NCBI RefSeq assembly: GCF_014712675.1 | Contig: NZ_JACXSI010000055.1 | Coordinates: 1-64,000, forward strand | Source: Peribacillus faecalis | Lineage (GTDB): Bacteria; Bacillota; Bacilli; Bacillales; DSM-1321 | Length of the DNA stretch: 64,000 bases | Direction of reading: 5' to 3' | Shown here: piece by piece, positions 9,607 to 17,824 of the stretch | How positions within the stretch are numbered: the stretch's first letter is position 1 | Layout: each line of letters begins with the position of its first letter | Program-made: the position numbers and the translations under genes | The notes under the pieces: generated by a model | Databases searched by the model: none | What the model was told of the DNA's origin: nothing | Seen by the model: the letters and a program-made list of their open reading frames with translations, nothing else

Positions 9607-10623
9607 ATGAAACAACGAAAACTTTTTATGCTGTTTCTATTAATGCTGTCTATGGTTGTCTTTATAGCAGCCTGCGGCGGAAACGAAGACAGCGGCTCCA
9701 GCGATACGACGGATGATGAGAAAGAAACCGAAAAAGAAGAACCAAAAGCTGAGAAGGCGTTTTTGAATCTCGTCACCGGCGGAACGGGTGGTACATACTA
9801 TCCACTAGGAGGAGCTTTTGCTCAAATCATTTCAGATAATACAAATGCTGAAACAACAGCGCAATCCTCAGGAGCATCAGCTGAAAATATGCAGGCTATC
9901 AGCTCAGGGGATGCAGACCTCGCTTTTACACAAACAGATATTGCTTCATACGCTACGGAAGGGAAATTAATGTTCGACCAAAAAATAACGAATATTAAAG
10001 CAATTGCTGCTCTCTATCCAGAAACAATTCAGATTGTCACAACTAAAAAATCAGGCATTGCTTCCATCGAAGACTTGAAAGGGAAAACAGTATCGGTCGG
10101 TGCCCCGGGTTCAGGTACATTTGCGAATGCTGAGCAAATATTAGAAGTGCATGGAATGACAATGGACGATATCAAACCTCAAAACCTCTCCTTTGACGAA
10201 TCAACAGACGGTATTCAATCTGGAACTATCGATGCTGCATTTATAACAGCCGGCACACCTACTGGCTCAGTAGAAGGCTTATCGGCAACAACGGACGTTG
10301 TAATTCTACCTATAGCAGAAGATAAGATATCACAACTAATTGAAAAATATCCTTACTATGCAAAGGAAGAAATTCCTGCTGGAACGTACAAACTTGAAAA
10401 CGCTGTGCCTACTGTTGCTGTACAGGCGATGTTAGTTGCAAGTGATGAGTTAGATGAAGACCTTGTTTATGAGATTACTAAATCAATCTTCGAAAACCTT
10501 GATAAAGTATCGGCAGCACATGCTAAAGGTAAATTAATCGATGTCCAAAATGCTTTGAATGGTGTTGGAATTGATGTCCATCCAGGCGCTAAGAAGTACT
10601 TTGACGAGCAAGGCGTTAAATAA
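9607..10623 (+). CDS. TAXI-family TRAP transporter solute-binding lipoprotein
   Basis: Extracytoplasmic solute receptor of a TAXI-type TRAP transporter. It has a lipoprotein signal (hydrophobic segment, then IAAC, Cys about 21), an acidic Ser/Asp/Glu linker, then the TAXI signature VTGGTGGTYYPLGGAFAQII and QSSGASAENMQAI. ATG at 9607 is preferred because TGGAGGGATTGG precedes it. An upstream in-frame start at 9559 has no ribosome binding site and would bury the signal peptide. Known TAXI systems carry glutamate or other carboxylates, but the ligand here is unknown. It is followed by a terminator-like hairpin and then by the other two operon genes. Confidence 0.9.
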   Translation: MKQRKLFMLFLLMLSMVVFIAACGGNEDSGSSDTTDDEKETEKEEPKAEKAFLNLVTGGTGGTYYPLGGAFAQIISDNTNAETTAQSSGASAENMQAISSGDADLAFTQTDIASYATEGKLMFDQKITNIKAIAALYPETIQIVTTKKSGIASIEDLKGKTVSVGAPGSGTFANAEQILEVHGMTMDDIKPQNLSFDESTDGIQSGTIDAAFITAGTPTGSVEGLSATTDVVILPIAEDKISQLIEKYPYYAKEEIPAGTYKLENAVPTVAVQAMLVASDELDEDLVYEITKSIFENLDKVSAAHAKGKLIDVQNALNGVGIDVHPGAKKYFDEQGVK

Positions 10624-10634
10624 TTAGAAACAAT

Positions 10635-10673
10635 GCTAGCTTAGCAGTAGAAGTTTGCTGAGCTAGCCTTTTC
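10635..10673 (+). terminator. Hairpin after the TAXI receptor gene
   Basis: GCTAGCTTAGCA / TGCTGAGCTAGC stem followed by CTTTTCTTT. As an intra-operon attenuator it would make the receptor more abundant than the permease, a common arrangement for binding-protein genes (inference). Confidence 0.75.
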
Positions 10674-10700
10674 TTTACTTTTTGAATGAAGGAATTGGGG

Positions 10701-11219
10701 ATGATGTTAAAAAAACTCTCTCTTATGATTTTCTTTATATGTATCGCTTTATATATATCTTTCATTCCTTCAAAGGAGACGCTCTCTTTTTACGATGCGA
10801 GAACAAAAGAACGAATCGCTTTTTTGCCGCTTGATAAAAGTCATTCATTTTCAATTCAATACACACATTCTATTCATCTTTCAATCGTTGAGGAAACATA
10901 TGAATTAACAGATGAAGACGAAATTCGGCAGATTGAATTAATGTATGAAGATTTTGCAATTGGGATGCCTTCTCATGCGGAAGGAAATGAAAGATTTGTA
11001 CAAGAGAACGGCAAATATTACATAAAGAATATGAATCGTACTTTCCCTGAAATAGTGCTGCGAGTAGGGGAGGTTTCTGCCAATCACCAATTATTATTTG
11101 AAGAAAAAGCTCTTGCTATGACTTCGTTTACATCTCCGGGCAGTGTTTTGAGAATAAAATATTCCAAATTAAATATGTGGGAACAAATGAAAGGAGTGAA
11201 CATCTTTGACAGATTTTAA
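10701..11219 (+). CDS. DUF1850 protein of a TRAP transporter operon
   Basis: About 172-residue protein with one N-terminal hydrophobic anchor (LMIFFICIALYISFI) and an extracytoplasmic domain containing FSIQYTHSIHLSIVEETYEL. That HS-containing block is typical of DUF1850 proteins, which sit between TAXI receptors and fused TRAP permeases. ATG 10701 or 10704 is preferred over 10686 because AAGGAA lies at 10689-10694. It overlaps the permease gene by 14 bases. The molecular role is unknown. It is possibly an accessory factor at the membrane surface. Confidence 0.75.
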   Translation: MMLKKLSLMIFFICIALYISFIPSKETLSFYDARTKERIAFLPLDKSHSFSIQYTHSIHLSIVEETYELTDEDEIRQIELMYEDFAIGMPSHAEGNERFVQENGKYYIKNMNRTFPEIVLRVGEVSANHQLLFEEKALAMTSFTSPGSVLRIKYSKLNMWEQMKGVNIFDRF

Positions 11220-13188
11220 GGATAAAACTCTTTCTCAGGAAGAGCAACAGGCATTAATAGAAAAGTACGACCCGGAAGCGGCAACGAGAAAGCTTAAAGG
11301 ATTTATGGGTTGGCTTGTTTTTGGTGGATTGATCGCTTTTTCATTATTTCAATTATATACAGCCATTGATAAGCCATTAATGGCCCAGCTGCAACGATCT
11401 GTCCATCTAGGCTTTGCGCTCGGTCTTGCGTTTCTTTTATTCCCGGCCCGAAAATCGATGCTAAAGAAAGGGAAAGTTGCTTGGTATGATATTATTCTCG
11501 CCATACTTGGTGTAGTGGTAGGTTCTTATTGGCCATTAATGATGGAAGAGATAGTTATGCGTCCTGGTACCGTGACCGAAGTTGACTATATGATCGGTTT
11601 AATGGCTATTTTGTTAGTTTTAGAGGCAACGAGAAGAACAGTCGGGTTACCGATTACAATTATTGCGGTCTTGTTTATTGTCTACGCCATATATGGTCCG
11701 TACATGCCGGATTTTATTGCGCATCGCGGGTTATCGCTTGAAAGACTTGTTCAGACTATGTTCTTTACGACTGAAGGGATATTAGGGACGCCATTGGGTG
11801 TATCTTCGACTTTTATTTTTGTTTTCCTATTATTCGGAGCATTTTTAGTTAAAACGGGTGTCGGTGCATATTTTAATGATTTAGCTGCACTTATAGCCGG
11901 CAAGAGAGTAGGAGGACCAGCGAAGGTTGCTATTTTTTCCAGTGCGCTGCAAGGAACAGTTAGCGGGAGCTCGGTAGCTAATGTTGTAACGTCCGGTTCA
12001 TTTACGATTCCTATGATGAAGCGACTTGGCTACAATAAAAACTTTGCGGGCGCAGTAGAAGCCGCCTCTTCAACAGGTGGACAATTAATGCCACCAATTA
12101 TGGGTGCGGCAGCGTTTTTAATGGTTGAGTTTATTGGCGGAGGTATTACATATTGGGATATTGCAAAAGCAGCTGCTATTCCGGCAATCCTCTACTTTAC
12201 AGGTATTTGGATTATGACGCATTTTGAAGCGAAACGGCTTGGTTTAAAAGGCTTAAGTGATGATGAAATCCCTTCAAAAAAAGAAGTTTTATCAAAAATT
12301 CATTTATTGTTTCCGATTTTAGCAATCATTATTTTGCTAATGGCAAATTTTTCGGTTATGCGTGCGGCTTTAATAGCTATTGCAATTACAGTGGTGGTTA
12401 GCTCAATCCGTAAAGATACAAGAATGAGTCTACGCGACTTTATTGATGCGTTGGCGGATGGGGCGCGTACAGCGATTCCAGTCGCTGTGGCAACTGCTTG
12501 TGCCGGGATTATCGTCGGGGTGGTCACAAAAACCGGCTTAGGTTTAAAGATGGCTAATAGTCTTGTTTCCATTGCCAAAGCAATAACGACTCATCCGGAG
12601 ATGCTGTTATTCTTGACGTTGCTCTTTACGATGATTGCCAGTATCATACTCGGAATGGGTTCTCCGACAACGGCCAACTATGTTATTACTTCAACAATTG
12701 CGGCCCCTGCGGTTATTTTGATGGGGGTACCGGAATTATCTGCACATTTGTTTGTTTTTTATTTCGGTATTATTGCCGATATTACGCCACCTGTTGCGTT
12801 GGCTGCCTTTGCAGCAGCAGGAGTTTCGGGAGGAGAACCGATCCGAACCGGAGTTATTTCAGCAAAACTGGCGGTTGCCGCCTTTATCATTCCGTACATG
12901 TTTGTTTTCTCACCGGAGCTGTTAATGATTGATGCAAGCATACCTGAAATAGCTTGGGTAGTTATGACTGCCTTCTGTGGAATGATTGCAATCGGGGCAG
13001 GGCTGATTGGGCATTGGTTCAGAAAAGTTTTCTGGTATGAGCGAATTGTTGCGATTATTGCAGGATTGCTAATGATGTATCCGGAAGGAATGTCGGATGC
13101 AATCGGTTTAGGAATCTTTGCTGTATTAATTGCCCTGCAAATTTTCTATAAAAATGACAAAAGTCAGCCGGCTGCGATGAAAATATAA
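11206..13188 (+). CDS. Fused TRAP transporter permease (DctQ-DctM, 4TM/12TM)
   Basis: 660-residue integral membrane protein that fuses the small and large TRAP permeases. The first ~150 residues hold four helices of the DctQ type. The rest is the DctM domain with GGQLMPPIMGAAAF and the GMGSPTTANYVI and DITPPVALAAFAAAGV blocks conserved in TAXI-linked permeases. Start is TTG at 11206 with AAGGAG 10 bases upstream. It imports the ligand bound by the TAXI lipoprotein using the Na+/H+ gradient. The promoter for the thiamine riboswitch begins right at its stop. Confidence 0.92.
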   Translation: MTDFKDKTLSQEEQQALIEKYDPEAATRKLKGFMGWLVFGGLIAFSLFQLYTAIDKPLMAQLQRSVHLGFALGLAFLLFPARKSMLKKGKVAWYDIILAILGVVVGSYWPLMMEEIVMRPGTVTEVDYMIGLMAILLVLEATRRTVGLPITIIAVLFIVYAIYGPYMPDFIAHRGLSLERLVQTMFFTTEGILGTPLGVSSTFIFVFLLFGAFLVKTGVGAYFNDLAALIAGKRVGGPAKVAIFSSALQGTVSGSSVANVVTSGSFTIPMMKRLGYNKNFAGAVEAASSTGGQLMPPIMGAAAFLMVEFIGGGITYWDIAKAAAIPAILYFTGIWIMTHFEAKRLGLKGLSDDEIPSKKEVLSKIHLLFPILAIIILLMANFSVMRAALIAIAITVVVSSIRKDTRMSLRDFIDALADGARTAIPVAVATACAGIIVGVVTKTGLGLKMANSLVSIAKAITTHPEMLLFLTLLFTMIASIILGMGSPTTANYVITSTIAAPAVILMGVPELSAHLFVFYFGIIADITPPVALAAFAAAGVSGGEPIRTGVISAKLAVAAFIIPYMFVFSPELLMIDASIPEIAWVVMTAFCGMIAIGAGLIGHWFRKVFWYERIVAIIAGLLMMYPEGMSDAIGLGIFAVLIALQIFYKNDKSQPAAMKI

Positions 13189-13195
13189 ACAATTA

Positions 13196-13223
13196 TTGCA
13201 ACCCAATCTGGTTATGGTACAAT
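13196..13223 (+). promoter_or_regulatory. Sigma-A-type promoter for the TPP riboswitch transcript
   Basis: TTGCAA (13196-13201), 16-base spacer, TACAAT (13218-13223), about 22 bases before the riboswitch. Confidence 0.65.
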
Positions 13224-13244
13224 GAATAAAAAATTGAATAAAGC

Positions 13245-13382
13245 AAAAGGGGGGCTTGCACAAGCAGGCTGAGAGTAAGCGAAATGTAGCTTTGACCCTT
13301 GAACCTGTATGGATAATGCCAACGTAGGGATGATGTAGAAATGGATGCGGTATGCCCTTATTAGGTATACCGCATTTTTTAT
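13245..13382 (+). promoter_or_regulatory. TPP (THI-box) riboswitch with terminator platform
   Basis: The aptamer has the conserved GGGG...CAGGCTGAGA element, GACCCTTGAACCTG and GGATAATGCC...GTAGGGA (13245-13333). It is followed by a terminator, ATGCGGTATGCC / GGTATACCGCAT plus T run (13345-13382). Thiamine pyrophosphate binding should favour the terminator and shut off transcription into thiM-thiE-HAD-thiD. Oddly, thiM starts about 500 bases further on because a composite repeat fills the gap. No alternative riboswitch target lies closer. Confidence 0.95.
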
Positions 13383-13395
13383 TCTGTTAGAAGTT

Positions 13396-13867
13396 GCGAC
13401 ATATTTAAGAAGGTAATTATCTGGAGCTGACTGTCAATTCTTTAGTAAGTGCTCTACAAAAGGACCGGTAACGGTTTTTCTAGAAAGATAAAAAGTATAT
13501 AATTCTGAACTTCGATCGGTGTCTAACCTTATACCTGCCATGCTCGGGCCTAAGCCATCCCGCCCAAGAAACCAAAATCGGTTTCTCGTTCGGGGCTCTC
13601 ACGATGAGAGTCACAGCGACGTTGCTACAGGACGTAGCGTTCTTAGTCGCTGTTCCTTATTAGAGTTTGTCTAGCTGCAGCGGCCAGCCCCTCGAGGTCA
13701 TAAGCCAAATCACTCCAGAAATTTTACAATTTCCTACGTGATTCGTCTTATGCAGGTCGGGGCTGAACGGGCCGCTTCCGCATTTCGGTTCCCGCATGGC
13801 TCTTTTTTCAACGAAGTAAATCGAAGTAGCATTATCATGTTAAAAAAGGACCGGTAACGGTTTTCTA
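13396..13867 (+). repeat. Composite intergenic repeat, copy B (between TPP riboswitch and thiM)
   Basis: Order: block GGTAATTATCTGGAGCTGAC (shared with copy C, 13412-13431); first closing hairpin GGACCGGTAACGGTTTTT (13461-13478); opening block GTCTAACCTTATACCTGCC; GAAACC/GGTTTC hairpin; CTCTC-acgat-GAGAG and CAGCGAC...GTCGCTG unit (13597-13653); large hairpin GCGGCCAGCCCC...GGGGCTGAACGGGCCGC with inner CATAAG/CTTATG, AATCAC/GTGATT and AAATT/AATTT arms (13680-13775); CGCATGGCTC tail; second closing hairpin (13848-13865). It ends 3 bases before the thiM ribosome binding site. Confidence 0.88.
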
Positions 13868-13879
13868 AGGAGGAATGGA

Positions 13880-14704
13880 ATGATGATTGAAGAGATTATG
13901 CGTAATGTAAAAGAGAAACGACCGTTGGTGCATCATATAACGAATTATGTGACTGTTAATGATTGCGCTAATATTGTGTTAGCTTGCGGAGCATCTCCCA
14001 TTATGGCGGATGATGAAGCGGAGGTTGAGGAAATAGCTTCAATATGCGATAGCTTGGTCATTAATATCGGCACTTTAAATGCTAGAACGATTGAATCGAT
14101 GATTAAGGCAGGTAAGGTTGCCAATCAATTAGGGCGTCCGGTTATTCTTGATCCTGTCGGTGCTGGAGCATCTACATTACGGACGGATACGGTTTTCCGT
14201 TTGCTGAATGAAGTGAAGTTCTCGGTGATAAGAGGGAATATATCTGAAATAAAAACGCTTGCGCATGGAAACGGTGATACAAAAGGTGTTGATGCCGCAG
14301 ACGCCGATGTCGTGACAGCGACTAGTAGGGAGGCTGCAGTTGCTCTAGCAAGAAATGTAAGCAAAAAGACGGGCGCTGTCGTTGTTATAACAGGGGCGAC
14401 AGATATAGTAACCGATCACAAAGATGTATTTTTTATTAAGAATGGACATGAAATGATGGCGCAAATAACAGGTTCAGGATGCATGCTGACAGCAGTCATT
14501 GGAGCTTATTGCGGTGCCAATCATGAACGAGTTATGCAAAGTACTGTTGCTGCTGTTGTGGCAATGGGGTTATGCGGAGAACTTGCCTACCATAAGATGG
14601 TTGCTACAGATGGAGGAACAGCAACATTCAGGACATACTTAATTGATTGTATGAACAAGATGAATGAAACAACGTTGAAAGCGGGGATGAAAATTGAGAA
14701 TTAA
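13880..14704 (+). CDS. thiM: Hydroxyethylthiazole kinase
   Basis: Phosphorylates 4-methyl-5-(2-hydroxyethyl)thiazole with ATP in thiamine salvage. It is a ribokinase-like fold protein of 274 residues. VHHITNYVTVNDCAN and CGASPIMADD are at the N-terminus, VILDPVGAGAS (about 88-98) follows, and the anion-hole/catalytic ITGSGCMLTAVIGAYC carries the active-site Cys. AAGGAGGAATGGA precedes the ATG. It leads a four-gene set with overlapping ends (thiM-thiE overlap 11 bases). It is expected to be under the TPP riboswitch, although a repeat separates them. Confidence 0.95.
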   Translation: MMIEEIMRNVKEKRPLVHHITNYVTVNDCANIVLACGASPIMADDEAEVEEIASICDSLVINIGTLNARTIESMIKAGKVANQLGRPVILDPVGAGASTLRTDTVFRLLNEVKFSVIRGNISEIKTLAHGNGDTKGVDAADADVVTATSREAAVALARNVSKKTGAVVVITGATDIVTDHKDVFFIKNGHEMMAQITGSGCMLTAVIGAYCGANHERVMQSTVAAVVAMGLCGELAYHKMVATDGGTATFRTYLIDCMNKMNETTLKAGMKIEN

Positions 14705-15335
14705 CCGAGAGTCTTTATTAGTTTATGCGGTAACTGACCGTAAGTGGTTAAATGGCCAGACAGTCGCGCGACAAGTGGAAGAAGCCATTATCGGAGGTGC
14801 AACTTTTATCCAATTGCGCGAAAAACAGTTACACTATGATGATTTTCTGACAGAAGCCATTCAAGTGAAAAAAGTAACAGATTGCTACAATATCCCCTTT
14901 GTTATTAATGATCAAGTGGACATTGCCATTGCTTGCGATGCGGATGGTGTGCATATCGGACAAGACGATTTGCCTGTTCATTCTGTACGGTCATTAATAG
15001 GGCCATACAAAATTTTAGGAGTGTCAGCGCAAACAGTTGAGCAGGCAATGGCAGCTGAACAAGCAGGAGCAGACTATTTAGGGGTTGGCGCAATGTTTCC
15101 GACATCAACAAAACAGGATGCGGAGAGAGTATCATTTGAAACCTTAAAGCAAATTTGTGAAGCCGTCTCTATACCGGTCGTTGCTATTGGAGGTATAACA
15201 GAACAAAATGTATCTCTGTTAAGCGGGAGCGGAATCGCTGGGGTTGCTGTTATTTCTGCATTATTTGCCCAGAACGACATTAAGGAAGCAGCAAAAAGAT
15301 TTACAAAGCTGTCTAAACAAATGGTAAATGTATGA
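14694..15335 (+). CDS. thiE: Thiamine-phosphate synthase
   Basis: Joins HMP-pyrophosphate and thiazole phosphate to give thiamine phosphate. It is a TIM barrel of 213 residues with the family blocks GATFIQLREKQ, FVINDQVDIAIACDADGVHIGQDD, ILGVSAQT, LGVGAMFPTSTK and IPVVAIGGI. A TTG start at 14694 with AGCGGGGA upstream keeps the family N-terminus. It overlaps thiM and shares ATGA with the next gene, so the four genes are tightly coupled. Confidence 0.95.
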   Translation: MRINRESLLVYAVTDRKWLNGQTVARQVEEAIIGGATFIQLREKQLHYDDFLTEAIQVKKVTDCYNIPFVINDQVDIAIACDADGVHIGQDDLPVHSVRSLIGPYKILGVSAQTVEQAMAAEQAGADYLGVGAMFPTSTKQDAERVSFETLKQICEAVSIPVVAIGGITEQNVSLLSGSGIAGVAVISALFAQNDIKEAAKRFTKLSKQMVNV

Positions 15336-15970
15336 GAAAGTACGTGATCTTTGATTTGGACGGTACATTGCTGGATTCAATGTATATATGGAAAGAAGCT
15401 GGTGCCTTATTTTTAAAGGAAAAGGGAATTGAAGCCCCTAAAGATCTTTATGAACAATTAAAAGCGATGAGTTTGGAACAGGCAGCAAACTACTTAAAAC
15501 AGCAATTTCATCTTTCTTTATCGGATGCTGAGATTATAGCTGGAATTAAAGCAGTCGTGGAAAAACAATATACGGACTACGTTTCTTTAAAGCCGTTCGT
15601 GCGCGATTATTTAAAGAGGTTGAATGATCGTCATATACGGATGTGCATTGTGACGGCATCTGAATATGAGCATGCAGAAGCTGCTTTGCAACGGCTGGGA
15701 ATATTAGACTGTTTTGATTTTATTGTGACATGTTCACAAGCAGGAATCGGGAAAGATAACCCGGTCATATTTCTGAAGGTTGCCGAGAGATGGGGAGCAC
15801 AGCCTCATGAAGTCGCGGTGTTCGAGGATGCACTGCATGCAGTTGAAACAGCAAAAACAGCAGGCTTTTTTACAATCGGTGTATACGATGAGTCGGCACA
15901 GGATGATCAAGAGGAAATGAAAAGAATAGCAGATTTATATATTAATGATTTTTACGAGGTGTCATTATGA
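15332..15970 (+). CDS. HAD-family phosphatase inside the thiamine operon
   Basis: 212-residue haloacid dehalogenase-like hydrolase of the beta-phosphoglucomutase subgroup. Motif I is FDLDGTLLDS (nucleophile Asp8, Asp10) and is followed by a helical cap. Motif II is CIVTASEYE, and motif IV is VAVFEDALHAVETAKTAG. It lacks the usual KPxPD: the corresponding stretch reads GIGKDNPVIF. It is overlapped on both sides by ATGA junctions with thiE and thiD, so it should be co-produced with thiamine enzymes. A role as thiamine-phosphate or HMP-phosphate phosphatase, or as house-cleaning for a side product, is inference from position only. Confidence 0.85.
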   Translation: MRKYVIFDLDGTLLDSMYIWKEAGALFLKEKGIEAPKDLYEQLKAMSLEQAANYLKQQFHLSLSDAEIIAGIKAVVEKQYTDYVSLKPFVRDYLKRLNDRHIRMCIVTASEYEHAEAALQRLGILDCFDFIVTCSQAGIGKDNPVIFLKVAERWGAQPHEVAVFEDALHAVETAKTAGFFTIGVYDESAQDDQEEMKRIADLYINDFYEVSL

Positions 15971-16746
15971 AAAAAGTATTGAGTATAGCCGGGTCTGATT
16001 GCAGTGGAGGAGCTGGAATTCAGGCGGATTTGAAAACAATTGCTGCTCATAAAATGTATGGCATGACAGCAATTACAGCGTTAACAGCGCAAAATACGAC
16101 AGGTGTGTATGGTGTAAAGGAAGCGACGCCTGAATTTGTCGGTCTGCAATTGGATTGCATTATGCAAGATATTTTTCCCGATAGTGTCAAGATAGGCATG
16201 GTTTCATCAGCGACGATCATTGAGATGATTGCTGAGAAACTAAAACAGTATAAACCGCAAAATATTGTCGTCGATCCGGTGATGATCTCAACGAGTGGAA
16301 GCCGATTGCTTAATAATGATGCGATGGATGCTTTAATGACCAAACTGCTGCCACTCGCGACGATTATTACTCCAAATATTCCGGAGGCGGAATGCATCAC
16401 AAATCTTTCTATTAAAACGAAGCAGGATATGCAAGAAGCGGCGGAGAAATTATCAGAGCAATATGAAGGCTACATTTTGCTAAAAGGAGGACATCTTGAG
16501 CATTCAGCGGATGATTTGCTCTATCATCAAGGAGTAGCGACGTGGTTTAGTGGCATGCGCATTCATAATCCAAACACTCATGGAACAGGTTGCACGCTTT
16601 CTTCAGCAATTGCCTGTCAGTTGGCAGCTGGACATGATATGAAAGAGAGTATTTTATTGGCGAAGCAATATTTGACGGATGCATTGAAGGCTCAATTGGA
16701 TTTAGGCAAGGGGAGCGGACCGCTCAATCATTGCTCTGTAAATTAA
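15967..16746 (+). CDS. thiD: Hydroxymethylpyrimidine/phosphomethylpyrimidine kinase
   Basis: Ribokinase-fold kinase that phosphorylates HMP and HMP-P for thiamine synthesis. SIAGSDCSGGAGIQADLKT is at the N-terminus, ITALTAQNT near residue 38, IVVDPVMISTSG in the middle, and the ATP/anion-hole NTHGTGCTLSSAIAC near the C-terminus. Its 259 residues are normal. The ATG overlaps the HAD stop (ATGA). SDCSGG, with Cys where many ThiD proteins have Ser, may indicate a PdxK/ThiD-like variant that also uses pyridoxal, but thiamine context favours ThiD. No strong terminator follows. Confidence 0.93.
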   Translation: MKKVLSIAGSDCSGGAGIQADLKTIAAHKMYGMTAITALTAQNTTGVYGVKEATPEFVGLQLDCIMQDIFPDSVKIGMVSSATIIEMIAEKLKQYKPQNIVVDPVMISTSGSRLLNNDAMDALMTKLLPLATIITPNIPEAECITNLSIKTKQDMQEAAEKLSEQYEGYILLKGGHLEHSADDLLYHQGVATWFSGMRIHNPNTHGTGCTLSSAIACQLAAGHDMKESILLAKQYLTDALKAQLDLGKGSGPLNHCSVN

Positions 16747-16828
16747 TGAAATCTTAAGAATTATCATCCCTTACTCTTAAGATAAATGATTTAATCTTTA
16801 ATTAATTCATTTAAAAGGGAGCATGGAA

Positions 16829-17710
16829 ATGAAACGGAAATTATTTATTCTTTTAGCGCTAGTGTCGCTCGTTTACTTGTTTGTCCAGTCGCGGGAAATA
16901 AATGACATGGAAAAACGTCATAGCAATAGCGGAATTATTGGAGAAACGGCTATCGTATTTAATCAAGAAAATGGCAAAATGTTATATTCGAAAAATGAAA
17001 ATGCTCGAGTCTATCCAGCAAGTACAACAAAAATAATGACAGCGATAGTCGCTCTTGAGTTCGGAAATCTAGATGATGAAATTACAGTTGGCGAAGAAGT
17101 GAAGAGGGAAGTAGAGGGAGAGAGCTCTGCTTTTTTGCAGCAAAATCAAACATATACACTTCGGCAATTGCTTTCAGCATTAATGCTGCCGTCGGGAAAT
17201 GATGCTGCGAGAACAATTGCTGTTTATATTGCAAAATTGGAGTCCGGAGCTGAATCAGCCAGTAATAAGGAAGCAATTGCTCACTTTGTCAGTTTAATGA
17301 ATGCTAAAGCAAAAGAATTAGGAGCTACAGATACACATTTTGTAAATCCGAGCGGCTTGCACGACCACAACCATTATACAACTGCGTCTGATATGAGGCT
17401 TATTGTTAGAGAGGCTATGAATAATGAAGTGTTCAAAGAGATTGTTAAGCAAGATCAATACAGTGACCAAAATGTAACCTTTAATAATACAAACTTACTA
17501 TTGCAACGGGATTCATCGTTTTATTACGAGGGAGCGGATGGCATAAAGACGGGCTTTACAAATGAAGCTGGTAGATGTCTTATTTCGTCTGCTACTGTAG
17601 ACGGGAAAACGATCATTTCTATCATTTTCAAATCTACTGAGGAAGCGATTTGGCAAGATTCCGCACGACTTTTGGATTATGGCTTCTATGCTATGAAGAC
17701 AGGAGAATGA
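16829..17710 (+). CDS. D-alanyl-D-alanine carboxypeptidase (DacF/PBP5-like)
   Basis: Serine peptidase of family S11 that trims the terminal D-Ala from peptidoglycan stem peptides. An N-terminal hydrophobic segment (residues 4-20) exports or anchors it. Catalytic motifs are Ser65-TTK68, SGN at 122-124 and KTG at 240-242. It ends soon after the peptidase domain at 293 residues, without the C-terminal amphipathic anchor of PBP5. ATG 16829 is favoured because AAGGGAG is better spaced from it than from ATG 16823. It could act in vegetative cells or in spore cortex; context does not decide. Confidence 0.9.
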   Translation: MKRKLFILLALVSLVYLFVQSREINDMEKRHSNSGIIGETAIVFNQENGKMLYSKNENARVYPASTTKIMTAIVALEFGNLDDEITVGEEVKREVEGESSAFLQQNQTYTLRQLLSALMLPSGNDAARTIAVYIAKLESGAESASNKEAIAHFVSLMNAKAKELGATDTHFVNPSGLHDHNHYTTASDMRLIVREAMNNEVFKEIVKQDQYSDQNVTFNNTNLLLQRDSSFYYEGADGIKTGFTNEAGRCLISSATVDGKTIISIIFKSTEEAIWQDSARLLDYGFYAMKTGE

Positions 17711-17824
17711 TTGGGTGAAGAATGTTTAGTTTTTGTTACAAATAAATAAATCCACTAATGAATAACCTCGCGTATAGTAAAATATAAGAAATAATGTAAG
17801 GTATTTACTTGAAGGAGGGTATTT

